A DNA stretch of 6,383 nt from Pseudomonadota bacterium (GCA_023391175.1 JAEWBL010000080.1:1-6383); one strand, 5' to 3'; counted from the first letter of the stretch, positions 1-5,322 are shown. The notes: generated from the sequence alone by a model not told the origin. Translations and numbers: made by a program.

Positions 1-65
1 GCTATGATGCGCTGATCGACTTTATGGAGATCAAGCACATCTATCAGGAGGCCGGGGTGGTCTGA
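1..65 (+). CDS. C-terminal tail of a probable aldehyde dehydrogenase (partial)
   Basis: Only the last 20 codons are present, read from base 3 to the TGA at 63-65. The visible tail includes ALIDFMEIKHIYQ and then ends in a few small residues. Aldehyde dehydrogenases commonly finish with a segment of this kind (a helix followed by a 'xxK-hydrophobic' strand). The gene also sits directly upstream of an alcohol-oxidising GMC enzyme, the classic partner of an aldehyde dehydrogenase. The stop codon overlaps the next start by one base (TGATG), so the two are translationally coupled and in one operon. The family call rests on a very short tail plus context. Another enzyme of the same pathway cannot be excluded. 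Confidence 0.45.
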   Translation, partial: YDALIDFMEIKHIYQEAGVV

Positions 66-1780
66 TGCCCGCCCGCACGCCTCTTTCGGAGATGCCCTTT
101 TTCGACACGGTGATCGTCGGCGGCGGCTCCGCCGGCTGCGTCATGGCGAACCGGCTCTCGGCGGATCCCGCCCACCGCGTCCTGCTGATCGAGGCGGGGG
201 AGGACACCCCTCCCGGCGCGGTACCCGAGGCTATCGCCGACAGCTATCCCATGGGCCTGTTCCACGGCGACCGCTTCGTCTGGCCGGGCCTCTCCGCCTT
301 CACCGCTCAGCGGGTGGACGGCACGCGCGGCTCCCGTGCCTATGAGCAGGGCCGCGTCATGGGCGGGGGCTCCAGCATCAACGTCCAGTCCGCCAATCGC
401 GGACTGCCGCGCGACTATGACGAATGGGCCGCCCTCGGGGCCGCCGGCTGGGGCTGGGACGACGTTCTGCCCTACTTCATCAAGCTGGAACGCGATCTCG
501 ACTGCGGCGGCCCGCTGCACGGCAACGACGGGCCCATCCCCATCCGCCGCATCCTGCCGCCCGGCTGGCCGCCCTTCGCCGAGGCCGCGACCTCGGCCTT
601 CGCGGCGAGCGGGCTGCCGCGAAGGCTGGACCAGAACGGCGAGTTCGAGGACGGCGTCTTCCCGCCCACCTTCAACAACGAGCACGACCGCCGCGTCTCC
701 GCCGCCGTCGGCTATCTCGATGCCGCCACGCGTGCCCGGCCCAACCTTGCGATCTGGCCCCGCACGCGTCTCCTGCGCCTCAGGATGGACGGCGCCCGGG
801 CCGCGGGCGTCGAGGTGGAGCGTGACGGCGCGGTGATGGAAGTTGCCGCCGGCCGCGTGGTGGTGACGGCGGGCGCGCTGCAGACGCCGGCCATCCTCAT
901 GCGCGCCGGCATCGGCGATGGGGTGGCGCTGGCGGCGCTGGGCATTCCGGTGGCGATCCATCGGCCCGCCGTGGGGCGCAACCTGCGCGACCATCCCACC
1001 CTCACCCTCTGCCAGTATCTGCCCGAGCGGCTGCGGCTGCCCATGTCCTATCGCCGGGCCAGTTTCGCCGCCCTGCGATTTTCCTCCGGTGTGGAAGAGG
1101 GGGAGGCTTCGGACCTCTACGCCACCGCCTCCGCGCGGGCGGGCTGGCACGGGCTCGGCCGGCGGCTGGGGCTTTACTTCCTGTGGTGCAACCGGCCGAA
1201 GTCGAGCGGGTCCGTGCGCCTCGTTTCGGCCGATCCCCGCGCCTACCCCGAGGCCGACCTCAACCTGCTCGATCATCCCTCCGACCTCGCACGGATGAAG
1301 GCGGGGGTGCGCACGCTCTTCTCGCTCCTCGTCTGCGAGGCGCTTAACCCGGATGCGGGGGATGTTTTTCCCGCCGCCTTCTCGCCCTTCGTGAAGCGCC
1401 TCAGCCGCGTCTCCCGCACCAATGCGCTCGTCGCCGAGGCGCTGGGCGCACTCCTCGACGTGCCGGCGGGGCTGCGCCAGATGGCGCTGAAGCGCTTCAT
1501 GTCCGGCGGCGTCTCGCTGGCGGAGATCGTCGCGGATGAGGCGCGGCTGGAGGCTTTCGTTCGAGGCAGCGTGTTCGGTGTCTGGCACGCCAGCGGCACC
1601 TGCCGCCTCGGTGCGCCCGACGATCCCGGGGCGGTGCTCGACCCCACTGGCAAGGTGATCGGCAGCGAAAACATCTATGTGGCGGATGCCTCCGCCATGC
1701 CCCGCCTGCCCACGGCGAATACCAACATTCCGGTGCTGATGATCGCCGAGAAGATCGCCGCTGGCCTCGCCCGCGCCTGA
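65..1780 (+). CDS. GMC-family FAD-dependent alcohol (choline-type) dehydrogenase
   Basis: A cytoplasmic flavoenzyme of the glucose-methanol-choline oxidoreductase family, 571 aa. It should oxidise a primary alcohol to an aldehyde with FAD, passing electrons to a quinone, dye or oxygen. Seen in the sequence: the Rossmann FAD loop VGGGSAG (residues 18-24) with ribose-binding Glu43 in LLIEAG; GMC signature 1 around residues 94-107 (EQGRVMGGGSSIN); signature 2 at 268-284 (TAGALQTPAILMRAGIG); the catalytic His508 in WHASGTCRLG; and the second active-site position in the ANTN motif near residues 551-554. It is slightly longer than the usual 530-550 aa. The start at 65 is supported by the TGATG coupling and an AGGAGG at 46-51, although its 13-base spacing is long. 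ATG at 92 (residue 10) would give a more typical N-terminus but has GGAG directly abutting it. The substrate is unknown. Choline is not implied by the family name alone. Confidence 0.93.
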   Translation: MPARTPLSEMPFFDTVIVGGGSAGCVMANRLSADPAHRVLLIEAGEDTPPGAVPEAIADSYPMGLFHGDRFVWPGLSAFTAQRVDGTRGSRAYEQGRVMGGGSSINVQSANRGLPRDYDEWAALGAAGWGWDDVLPYFIKLERDLDCGGPLHGNDGPIPIRRILPPGWPPFAEAATSAFAASGLPRRLDQNGEFEDGVFPPTFNNEHDRRVSAAVGYLDAATRARPNLAIWPRTRLLRLRMDGARAAGVEVERDGAVMEVAAGRVVVTAGALQTPAILMRAGIGDGVALAALGIPVAIHRPAVGRNLRDHPTLTLCQYLPERLRLPMSYRRASFAALRFSSGVEEGEASDLYATASARAGWHGLGRRLGLYFLWCNRPKSSGSVRLVSADPRAYPEADLNLLDHPSDLARMKAGVRTLFSLLVCEALNPDAGDVFPAAFSPFVKRLSRVSRTNALVAEALGALLDVPAGLRQMALKRFMSGGVSLAEIVADEARLEAFVRGSVFGVWHASGTCRLGAPDDPGAVLDPTGKVIGSENIYVADASAMPRLPTANTNIPVLMIAEKIAAGLARA

Positions 1781-1793
1781 TGCGGCGCGGGCG
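1768..1793. terminator. Hairpin between convergent genes
   Basis: A perfect 10-bp stem, CGCCCGCGCC (1768-1777) with GGCGCGGGCG (1784-1793), has a 6-base loop that contains the GMC stop codon. The dehydrogenase and the redoxin converge here with only 24 bases between stops, so one structure could end both transcripts. There is no T-run on either side, so it is not a canonical intrinsic terminator. It may assist Rho or act as a 3'-end stabiliser. Confidence 0.5.
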
Positions 1794-1804
1794 GCGGCAG
1801 AGCT

Positions 1805-2281
1805 TCAGGCCTTGGACTTGAGGTAGGTGACCATGCCGATCACATCCTCGGCCACCAGCCGGCCGATGGGGCCGCTGGAATAGACGGCGTTTACCACGCG
1901 ACCCTCCGGGTCCAGCAGGAAACCCGTGGTCTGCAGGTAATGCGGCTCCGCATTGGTGTAGGCGCCGAGCGCTGCGGCGACGGCATCCGCATTCGCACTG
2001 TGGCCCACGGGGAAGGACAGGTGGTGCCGGGCGATGGTGCTGGCGCTCGTTGCCTCGTCGTCCACCGAGAAGGCCACCACCTTGATCCCGGTCGCGGCCA
2101 GCTTTTCGGCTGCGCGCTGGAAGCCGGCCAACTGCGCCTGGCAATAGGGGCACCAGGCGCCGCGATAGACCAGCACCACCCCATATGAGCCGGCGAGGGC
2201 TCCCGGCAGCGCAATCGCTCCGCCACCCACGGCAGCGACGGTGAGCGCGGGAAACGTAGCGCCATTCTCCAAACGCGACAT
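1805..2281 (-). CDS. Peroxiredoxin-like / thioredoxin-fold redoxin with a WCPYC motif
   Basis: A 158-aa cytoplasmic protein with the AhpC/TSA-redoxin fold. It has no signal peptide or membrane segment. The N-terminal NGATFPALTV segment, the strand GVVLVYRGAWCPYC (Cys44 and Cys47), the VVAFSVDD strand and the TTGFLLDPEGRVV hairpin match the 'PRX-like 2' subgroup. That subgroup carries a CXXC pair instead of the separated cysteines of typical peroxiredoxins. It probably reduces peroxides or organic disulfides using thioredoxin or glutathione, but the subgroup's substrates are poorly defined. The start at 2281 is firm: AAGGAG (2289-2294, read on the minus strand) lies 7 bases upstream. It is divergent from the TetR gene across 84 bp that contain two matched palindromes, so it is very likely that regulator's target. 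Confidence 0.85.
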   Translation of the reverse strand: MSRLENGATFPALTVAAVGGGAIALPGALAGSYGVVLVYRGAWCPYCQAQLAGFQRAAEKLAATGIKVVAFSVDDEATSASTIARHHLSFPVGHSANADAVAAALGAYTNAEPHYLQTTGFLLDPEGRVVNAVYSSGPIGRLVAEDVIGMVTYLKSKA

Positions 2282-2288
2282 GGAAATA

Positions 2289-2294
2289 CTCCTT
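2289..2294 (-). promoter_or_regulatory. Ribosome binding site of the redoxin gene
   Basis: AAGGAG on the minus strand lies 7 bases before the ATG at 2281. It is the strongest Shine-Dalgarno in the window and fixes the redoxin start. It ends four bases short of the first palindromic operator. Confidence 0.8.
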
Positions 2295-2297
2295 GAC

Positions 2298-2313
2298 TGG
2301 ACTTATCGGTCCA
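2298..2313. promoter_or_regulatory. TetR operator O1
   Basis: TGGACTTATCGGTCCA is an inverted repeat with 5-bp arms TGGAC/GTCCA and a 6-bp centre. Read on the minus strand it contains GATAAG (2307-2302), the best -10 candidate for the redoxin gene, so a bound regulator would block that promoter. The size and form are typical of TetR-family operators. A second site with identical arms lies 33 bp away. Confidence 0.75.
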
Positions 2314-2329
2314 AGGCGCCAGAGCGAAA

Positions 2330-2359
2330 TTGGACTGTCAAGTCCAGTTCAGTTAGGCT
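2330..2359 (+). promoter_or_regulatory. Candidate promoter of the TetR gene
   Basis: TTGGAC (2330-2335), an 18-base spacer, and TAGGCT (2354-2359) form a weak sigma-70-like promoter embedded in operator O2. Transcription would begin at about 2366, which is the ATG itself. The mRNA could therefore be leaderless, in keeping with the absence of a convincing Shine-Dalgarno (only TTAGG at 2353-2357). Confidence 0.3.
2331..2346. promoter_or_regulatory. TetR operator O2
   Basis: TGGACTGTCAAGTCCA is an inverted repeat with 6-bp arms (TGGACT/AGTCCA) and a 4-bp centre. It has the same outer arms TGGAC/GTCCA and the same 16-bp length as O1. It lies 20 bases before the regulator's ATG and overlaps its likely -35 region, which implies autorepression. 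The centre-to-centre distance to O1 is 33 bp, close to three helical turns, so both dimers would sit on the same DNA face. Confidence 0.78.
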
Positions 2360-2365
2360 TTGTCC

Positions 2366-3016
2366 ATGTCGAAGACGCCGACACCCCCACCTGCCCTCAC
2401 CCGCCGCGGCGCCGCCACCCGCGCCCGCATCATCGAGACGGCGGCGGACCTCATCCACGCCCACGGCGCCGAGCGCACCAGCCTCGACGACGTAATGGAG
2501 GCGGGCGGCTTCAGCAAATCGCAGCTCTATCATTACTTCTCCGACAAGAATGCGCTGGTGCTGGAGGTGATCCGCTTCCAGACGGAGCGCGTGCTCGCCG
2601 CTCAAGACCCCTATCTCGCCACGCTTGATTCCCTTTACGCCCTGAAGCGCTGGCGCGACGCGCTGCTGGCGATCAATGCGGCTGGCGGCACCGCCGGCTG
2701 TCCGCTGGGGTCACTGGCGAGCGAAGTGTCCAACGATTTCGAGACCGCGCGGCTCGATTGCGCCGCCGGCTTCGAGAAGTGGAGCGCCCTCCTGGAGCTG
2801 GGCTTCGCCCGGATGCAGGCGCGCGGCGAACTCGGCCCCTCTGCCGATCCGCACACCCTCGGCATCGCCGTGCTCAGCGCCGTTCAGGGCGGGTTACTGC
2901 TCGCCAAGACCGCACGCTCGGGCGAGCCCCTGCGCATCGCCCTGGACATGGCCATCGCCGAGGTGGCCCGGCACGGAACGGCGGGCGCGGCCCAGAGCGC
3001 GATCCGATCAAGTTGA
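2366..3016 (+). CDS. TetR/AcrR-family transcriptional repressor, possible redox or electrophile sensor
   Basis: A 216-aa DNA-binding regulator. The N-terminal TetR domain runs from about residue 17 to 65: helix 1 TRARIIETAADLIHAHG, then the helix-turn-helix TSLDDVMEAGGFSKSQLYHYF at 38-58. The C-terminal ligand domain contains the motif GCPLGSLASE with Cys112, and a second cysteine at 132. A GC-P/L-x-G-x-LA-x-E motif occurs in a TetR subgroup that includes regulators of reactive-electrophile responses. The comparison with NemR-like Cys sensing is from memory and is an inference. ATG at 2366 is preferred; an in-frame TTG at 2360 is possible but has no better ribosome site. It is divergent from the redoxin gene and probably represses both itself and that gene through the two palindromes at 2298-2346. 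Its stop codon lies inside a perfect palindrome. Confidence 0.9.
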   Translation: MSKTPTPPPALTRRGAATRARIIETAADLIHAHGAERTSLDDVMEAGGFSKSQLYHYFSDKNALVLEVIRFQTERVLAAQDPYLATLDSLYALKRWRDALLAINAAGGTAGCPLGSLASEVSNDFETARLDCAAGFEKWSALLELGFARMQARGELGPSADPHTLGIAVLSAVQGGLLLAKTARSGEPLRIALDMAIAEVARHGTAGAAQSAIRSS

Positions 3017-3030
3017 ATCAACTTGATCGG
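3004..3030. terminator. Perfect 13-bp palindrome across the TetR stop codon
   Basis: The arms CCGATCAAGTTGA (3004-3016) and TCAACTTGATCGG (3018-3030) are exact complements around one central A. The TGA stop is the end of the left arm. In RNA this would be a stable hairpin, a plausible transcription end or 3' stabiliser for the regulator mRNA. No T-run follows. The centre of the palindrome is a GANTC site (GAATC, 3015-3019), the CcrM methylation sequence of alphaproteobacteria. Confidence 0.6.
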
Positions 3031-3059
3031 TGAATCGCCCTCTCACGCGAAGACAGAGA

Positions 3060-3102
3060 ACGCGTGATCCGATCTGATCGCGGTGCGATCGGATCGGCGC
3101 GT
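3060..3102. terminator. Second large hairpin between the TetR and LysR genes
   Basis: ACGCG (3060-3064) pairs with CGCGT (3098-3102), and inside it GATCCGATC (3066-3074) pairs with GATCGGATC (3087-3095). This gives 14 bp interrupted by a small internal loop, with a 12-base apical region. It begins three bases beyond the LysR stop, so it is well placed to terminate that minus-strand gene and to insulate the two convergent genes. GATCCGATC is also present as a direct copy at 3001-3009. Confidence 0.5.
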
Positions 3103-3105
3103 GCT

Positions 3106-4017
3106 CTAGGGTGCGGACGGCGCGGAGTCGGCGACCTCGGCGATGAGGGCGCGCAGCCAGCGCTGGCCGGCATGGCCATGGGTGCGTTCGTGCCAGATGA
3201 GGCCCACCTCGAACCGCTCGGCGAGCCACGGCAGGTCGATCATCACCAGGCGAGCTGGCGGATCGCGTAGGAGGCGGCGCGGCACCAGCGCCACGAGGTC
3301 GCTCGCCGCGACGATCTCCGGAATGAACAGGAAGGAGGCCGCCGACATCACGACGTTGCGCCGATGGCCCAGCGCGGCGAGGCCTTCATCCACGGGCGTG
3401 TGGAAGTGTCCGCCGCTGCGCGACACGATCACATGCTCCAGCTCGGCATAGGCCTCGATGGTCAGTCCCGGCCTGAGCCGCGGATGGCCGCGCCGGCCGA
3501 TGAGCACATAGGTCTCCTCGAACAGATGCTGCGCGCGCAGATGCGGCTGCGTCGGCAGGGGCGTGGCAAGCACGAGGTCGGTCTCCCCGGACGCGAGCTG
3601 CGGCTCCATCAGATCGGGAAGCAGATGGCGCACCGCCACCCGCACACCCGGCGCCCGTTCCCGCAGCGCCAGCACCAACGGCATGACGACCGCCGCCTGG
3701 ATATAGTCCGAGCACGCGATGGATACGGTCAGCTCCGCCGTCGCCGGGTGGAAATCGCGTGCTTCCAGCGTCATGCGCAGTTGGTCCAGCGCGGCACGCA
3801 GCGGGCCGGCGAGGTCCAGCGCCTTGGCGGTGGGCGTCATGCCGCGCCGGGCCGGCACCAGCAGCGGATCGTCGAACAGGTCGCGCAGGCGGGCGAGCTG
3901 CGCGCTCACCGCCGGCTGGCTGAGATGGAGCCGCGCCGCCGCCCGCGTCACGTTCCGCTCGGCGAGCAGCGCCTCCAGCGTGACCAGGAGATTGAGATCG
4001 AGACGGCTGGTATCCAT
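3106..4017 (-). CDS. LysR-type transcriptional regulator (NodD/aromatic-responsive-like)
   Basis: A 303-aa regulator. The winged helix-turn-helix is at about residues 6-64 (LDLNLLVTLEALLAERNVTRAAARLHLSQPAVSAQLARLR, here split as LDLNLLVTLEAL and SQPAVSAQLARLR for its core). The periplasmic-binding-protein-like effector domain spans about residues 90-295. The 'DLNLL..LEALL.ERNVT' opening and the 'FDDPLLVPARRGMTPT' wing resemble the NodD/NahR/DntR branch, whose known effectors are flavonoids and aromatics. The actual ligand here is unknown. ATG at 4017 is preferred; an adjoining TTG at 4020 is the only alternative. There is no clear ribosome site, so a short-leader or leaderless mRNA is possible. 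It is divergent from a quinone reductase with 126 bases between starts, the usual LysR arrangement, so that gene is the probable target. Confidence 0.9.
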   Translation of the reverse strand: MDTSRLDLNLLVTLEALLAERNVTRAAARLHLSQPAVSAQLARLRDLFDDPLLVPARRGMTPTAKALDLAGPLRAALDQLRMTLEARDFHPATAELTVSIACSDYIQAAVVMPLVLALRERAPGVRVAVRHLLPDLMEPQLASGETDLVLATPLPTQPHLRAQHLFEETYVLIGRRGHPRLRPGLTIEAYAELEHVIVSRSGGHFHTPVDEGLAALGHRRNVVMSAASFLFIPEIVAASDLVALVPRRLLRDPPARLVMIDLPWLAERFEVGLIWHERTHGHAGQRWLRALIAEVADSAPSAP

Positions 4018-4043
4018 CAAAACTATGCCAACTCAGAAGAGAT

Positions 4044-4067
4044 GCGATTTCATATATAGCATATCGC
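4044..4067. promoter_or_regulatory. Candidate LysR binding dyad in an AT-rich patch
   Basis: The 24 bp run from GCGAT (4044-4048) to ATCGC (4063-4067). Perfect 5-bp outer arms surround a centre with TATA symmetry (about two thirds of positions are self-complementary). The centre is a run of alternating A and T in an otherwise GC-rich window. LysR regulators typically bind AT-rich interrupted dyads of the T-N11-A type in just this position, between the regulator and its divergent target. No strong -35/-10 pair is visible for the target, which fits activator dependence. Confidence 0.5.
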
Positions 4068-4130
4068 GGCCTAGCTTGCCGGCATCACCGCGCGTCGCCC
4101 CATCGGCCAAGGGCCGCCCGCCGCGCGCCG

Positions 4131-4135
4131 AGGAG
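4131..4135 (+). promoter_or_regulatory. Ribosome binding site of the quinone oxidoreductase gene
   Basis: AGGAG lies 8 bases before ATG 4144 and 5 bases before GTG 4141. The spacing favours the ATG as start. Confidence 0.7.
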
Positions 4136-4143
4136 TTTCAGTG

Positions 4144-4926
4144 ATGTCCAAGACAGTCCTGGTGGTCTTCGCCCACCCCGAGCCTGCCTCCGTCACCCGC
4201 CAGTTGGTGGACGTGACGGTGGAGACGCTAGCCGCCGAGGGCCACCGCATTCTCACCTCCGATCTCTACGGCATGCGCTGGAAGGCGGTGTTCGACGCCG
4301 ACGACTTCCCGAGCCGCGCCAACCCGGAGCGGCTCTCCTTCGTCGCGGAATCGGGTCATGCCTATGCGACCGCCCGCCAGCCGCCCGACGTGGCGGCGGA
4401 GCAGGAAAAGCTCCTCGCCGCCGATGCGGTGATCCTGCAGTTTCCGCTCTGGTGGTATGGCGTGCCCGCCATCCTCAAGGGGTGGATCGAGCGCGTCTAT
4501 GCCTTCGGCTTCGCCTATGGCTACAAGACGGGCACCAACGAGCACCGCTTCGGCGAGGGCATCCTGAAGGGCAAGCGGGCGCTGGTGAACGTGCAGACGG
4601 GCGGCCCCGCCGCCGACTACGGTCCGCGCGGCATCAACGGCCCCATCGACCAGTTGCTGTTTCCCCTGACCCACGGCGCCCTGTTCTATCCGGGCATGGA
4701 CGTGCTGCCGATCCATCCCGTCTACGGCGCCGGCCGCTTCACCAGCGCGGAGCAGGTCGAAGCGGCGAAGGCCGGCTGGCGCCAGCGTCTCGGCGGGCTG
4801 TTCACGGATGCGCCCATCCCCTTCCGCGCCCAGAACGGGGGCGATTTCCCGGACCGGCACACCATGGCCGAGCACGTGGCGCCGGGCCGGACGGGCCTCG
4901 TCGCCCATGTAGCGGACGCGGGTTGA
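4144..4926 (+). CDS. NQO1-family NAD(P)H:quinone oxidoreductase (flavodoxin-2 fold)
   Basis: A 260-aa soluble flavoprotein expected to carry out two-electron reduction of quinones or related electrophiles with NAD(P)H, bypassing semiquinone radicals. Seen: the FMN/FAD-binding start VLVVFAHPEPAS (residues 5-16), the family signature FPLWWYGVPAILKGWIERV (100-118), and the VQTGGP loop (150-155) followed by Tyr159. It retains a long C-terminal segment (about 200-260) that aligns in order with the C-terminal part of animal NQO1, which makes it a long-form member rather than a short MdaB/KefF-like one. Tyr155 of human NQO1 corresponds to Tyr159 here. The His161 position is Asn165. It is divergent from a LysR gene that probably controls it and is followed by a terminator-like hairpin, so it is likely transcribed alone. 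Physiological substrate unknown. Confidence 0.9.
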   Translation: MSKTVLVVFAHPEPASVTRQLVDVTVETLAAEGHRILTSDLYGMRWKAVFDADDFPSRANPERLSFVAESGHAYATARQPPDVAAEQEKLLAADAVILQFPLWWYGVPAILKGWIERVYAFGFAYGYKTGTNEHRFGEGILKGKRALVNVQTGGPAADYGPRGINGPIDQLLFPLTHGALFYPGMDVLPIHPVYGAGRFTSAEQVEAAKAGWRQRLGGLFTDAPIPFRAQNGGDFPDRHTMAEHVAPGRTGLVAHVADAG

Positions 4927-4931
4927 CGCCG

Positions 4932-4959
4932 AGGCGGGGGAGCCGCCCGCCCCCCGCCT
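4932..4959 (+). terminator. Terminator-like hairpin after the quinone oxidoreductase
   Basis: AGGCGGGGG (4932-4940) pairs perfectly with CCCCCGCCT (4951-4959), 9 bp with a 10-base loop, starting five bases after the stop codon. It is very GC-rich but has no T-run after it. It probably marks the transcript end. Confidence 0.55.
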
Positions 4960-4980
4960 GCCTTACACGCTCTCGAATGG

Positions 4981-5105
4981 TCGGGAAGAATCACGCACGA
5001 CAAGTTTAGTCGGGCGAGCCTATAGTTGATCATCATCACAAGGGGCGGAGAGCACGCACCCGTTTTGCCAAATGTTCCCGGTTTTTGGTTGCCGAATCTT
5101 CCCGA
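4981..5105. repeat. Spaced inverted pair with GANTC at each copy
   Basis: TCGGGAAGAATC (4981-4992) and GAATCTTCCCGA (5094-5105) are inverted copies matching at 11 of 12 bases, 101 bases apart. Each copy contains a GAATC (GANTC) site. A second inverted pair, ACGCACGA (4993-5000) and TCGTGCGT (5113-5120), lies immediately or 7 bases beyond the first, in the same left-to-right order. The two pairs therefore cannot nest into one stem. A DNA-binding or looping role is more natural than an RNA hairpin. Confidence 0.45.
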
Positions 5106-5149
5106 TTGTCCCTCGTGCGTTCCCAAGAAGACACACTTTGAAAACCTAA

Positions 5150-5159
5150 GAGAATTCTC
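5150..5159. promoter_or_regulatory. Palindrome GAGAATTCTC upstream of the receptor promoter
   Basis: A perfect 10-bp palindrome containing AGAATTCT (5151-5158), ending 14 bases before the -35. The same 8-mer recurs 62 bp downstream, just past the predicted transcription start. This is a candidate operator half of a pair; the binding protein is unknown. Confidence 0.4.
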
Positions 5160-5173
5160 AGCTCTGTGGCCGA

Positions 5174-5201
5174 TTGACGGCACTTCGGGCGCGCTTATGG
5201 T
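5174..5201 (+). promoter_or_regulatory. Sigma-70-type promoter of the TonB receptor
   Basis: TTGACG (5174-5179), a 16-base spacer and TATGGT (5196-5201) match the consensus at 5 of 6 and 4 of 6 positions. This is the best promoter in the window. Transcription would start near 5208, giving a leader of about 120 bases before the ATG at 5328. Confidence 0.55.
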
Positions 5202-5212
5202 TTCATGGTGGT

Positions 5213-5220
5213 AGAATTCT
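5213..5220. promoter_or_regulatory. Palindrome AGAATTCT downstream of the receptor promoter
   Basis: A second copy of the 8-mer found at 5151-5158, 62 bp away (about six helical turns). With the first copy it brackets the promoter, an arrangement suited to repression by looping. Confidence 0.4.
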
Positions 5221-5322
5221 GGTGTGACGACCCACACGATGCCCCAGCGCCGGGCGCGGACCATCGCGGCGACGTCACACCGCCAAAAAAACGGCCCCGG
5301 TCGGACGAGGGCTGAAAGGGGC
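5221..5322 (+). promoter_or_regulatory. Structured 5' leader of the TonB receptor mRNA (candidate cis-regulatory RNA)
   Basis: Nested pairings: GGTGTGACG (5221-5229) with CGTCACACC (5273-5281); CGATG (5237-5241) with CATCG (5262-5266); and an apical GCGC (5247-5250) with GCGC (5254-5257). An alternative hairpin, GTGTG (5222-5226) with CACAC (5233-5237), would break the outer stem. Further on, GCCCC (5294-5298) can pair with GGGGC (5318-5322), covering the Shine-Dalgarno AGGGG. I do not recognise a known riboswitch class; the cobalamin-box GCCACTG is absent. High GC content makes chance pairing easy, but the 9-bp outer stem is exact. Confidence 0.45.
5317..5321 (+). promoter_or_regulatory. Ribosome binding site of the TonB receptor
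   Basis: AGGGG lies 6 bases before ATG 5328 and decides that start over ATG 5364. It can be masked by GCCCC at 5294-5298. Confidence 0.6.

Noticed and set aside
44..1588. A 514-codon open frame on the minus strand opposite the GMC gene
   Set aside because: High GC content and codon bias of the true gene remove stops from the opposite strand. The translation is low-complexity (Arg, Gly, Ala, His) with no domain, and the plus-strand frame has all GMC motifs.
2293..2298. TTGACT (plus) and TTGACA (minus, 2341-2336) as -35 elements of the divergent genes
   Set aside because: Neither has a plausible -10 at 16-18 bases. They arise from the operator-like sequence.
5026..5214. A 62-codon frame in the intergenic region
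   Set aside because: It has no ribosome site, no recognisable motif and unbiased codon use, and it overlaps palindromes and the receptor promoter. A leader peptide cannot be fully excluded, but nothing supports it.
5213..5220. An Irr (iron-control element) box at the receptor promoter
   Set aside because: The half-sites resemble the element but the three-base central spacer and the outer TTT/AAA are missing.
5282..5312. An intrinsic terminator on the minus strand (T7 run next to a GC hairpin)
   Set aside because: The stem is only 4-5 bp and no minus-strand gene reads toward it. The A-run on the plus strand is more simply part of the receptor leader.
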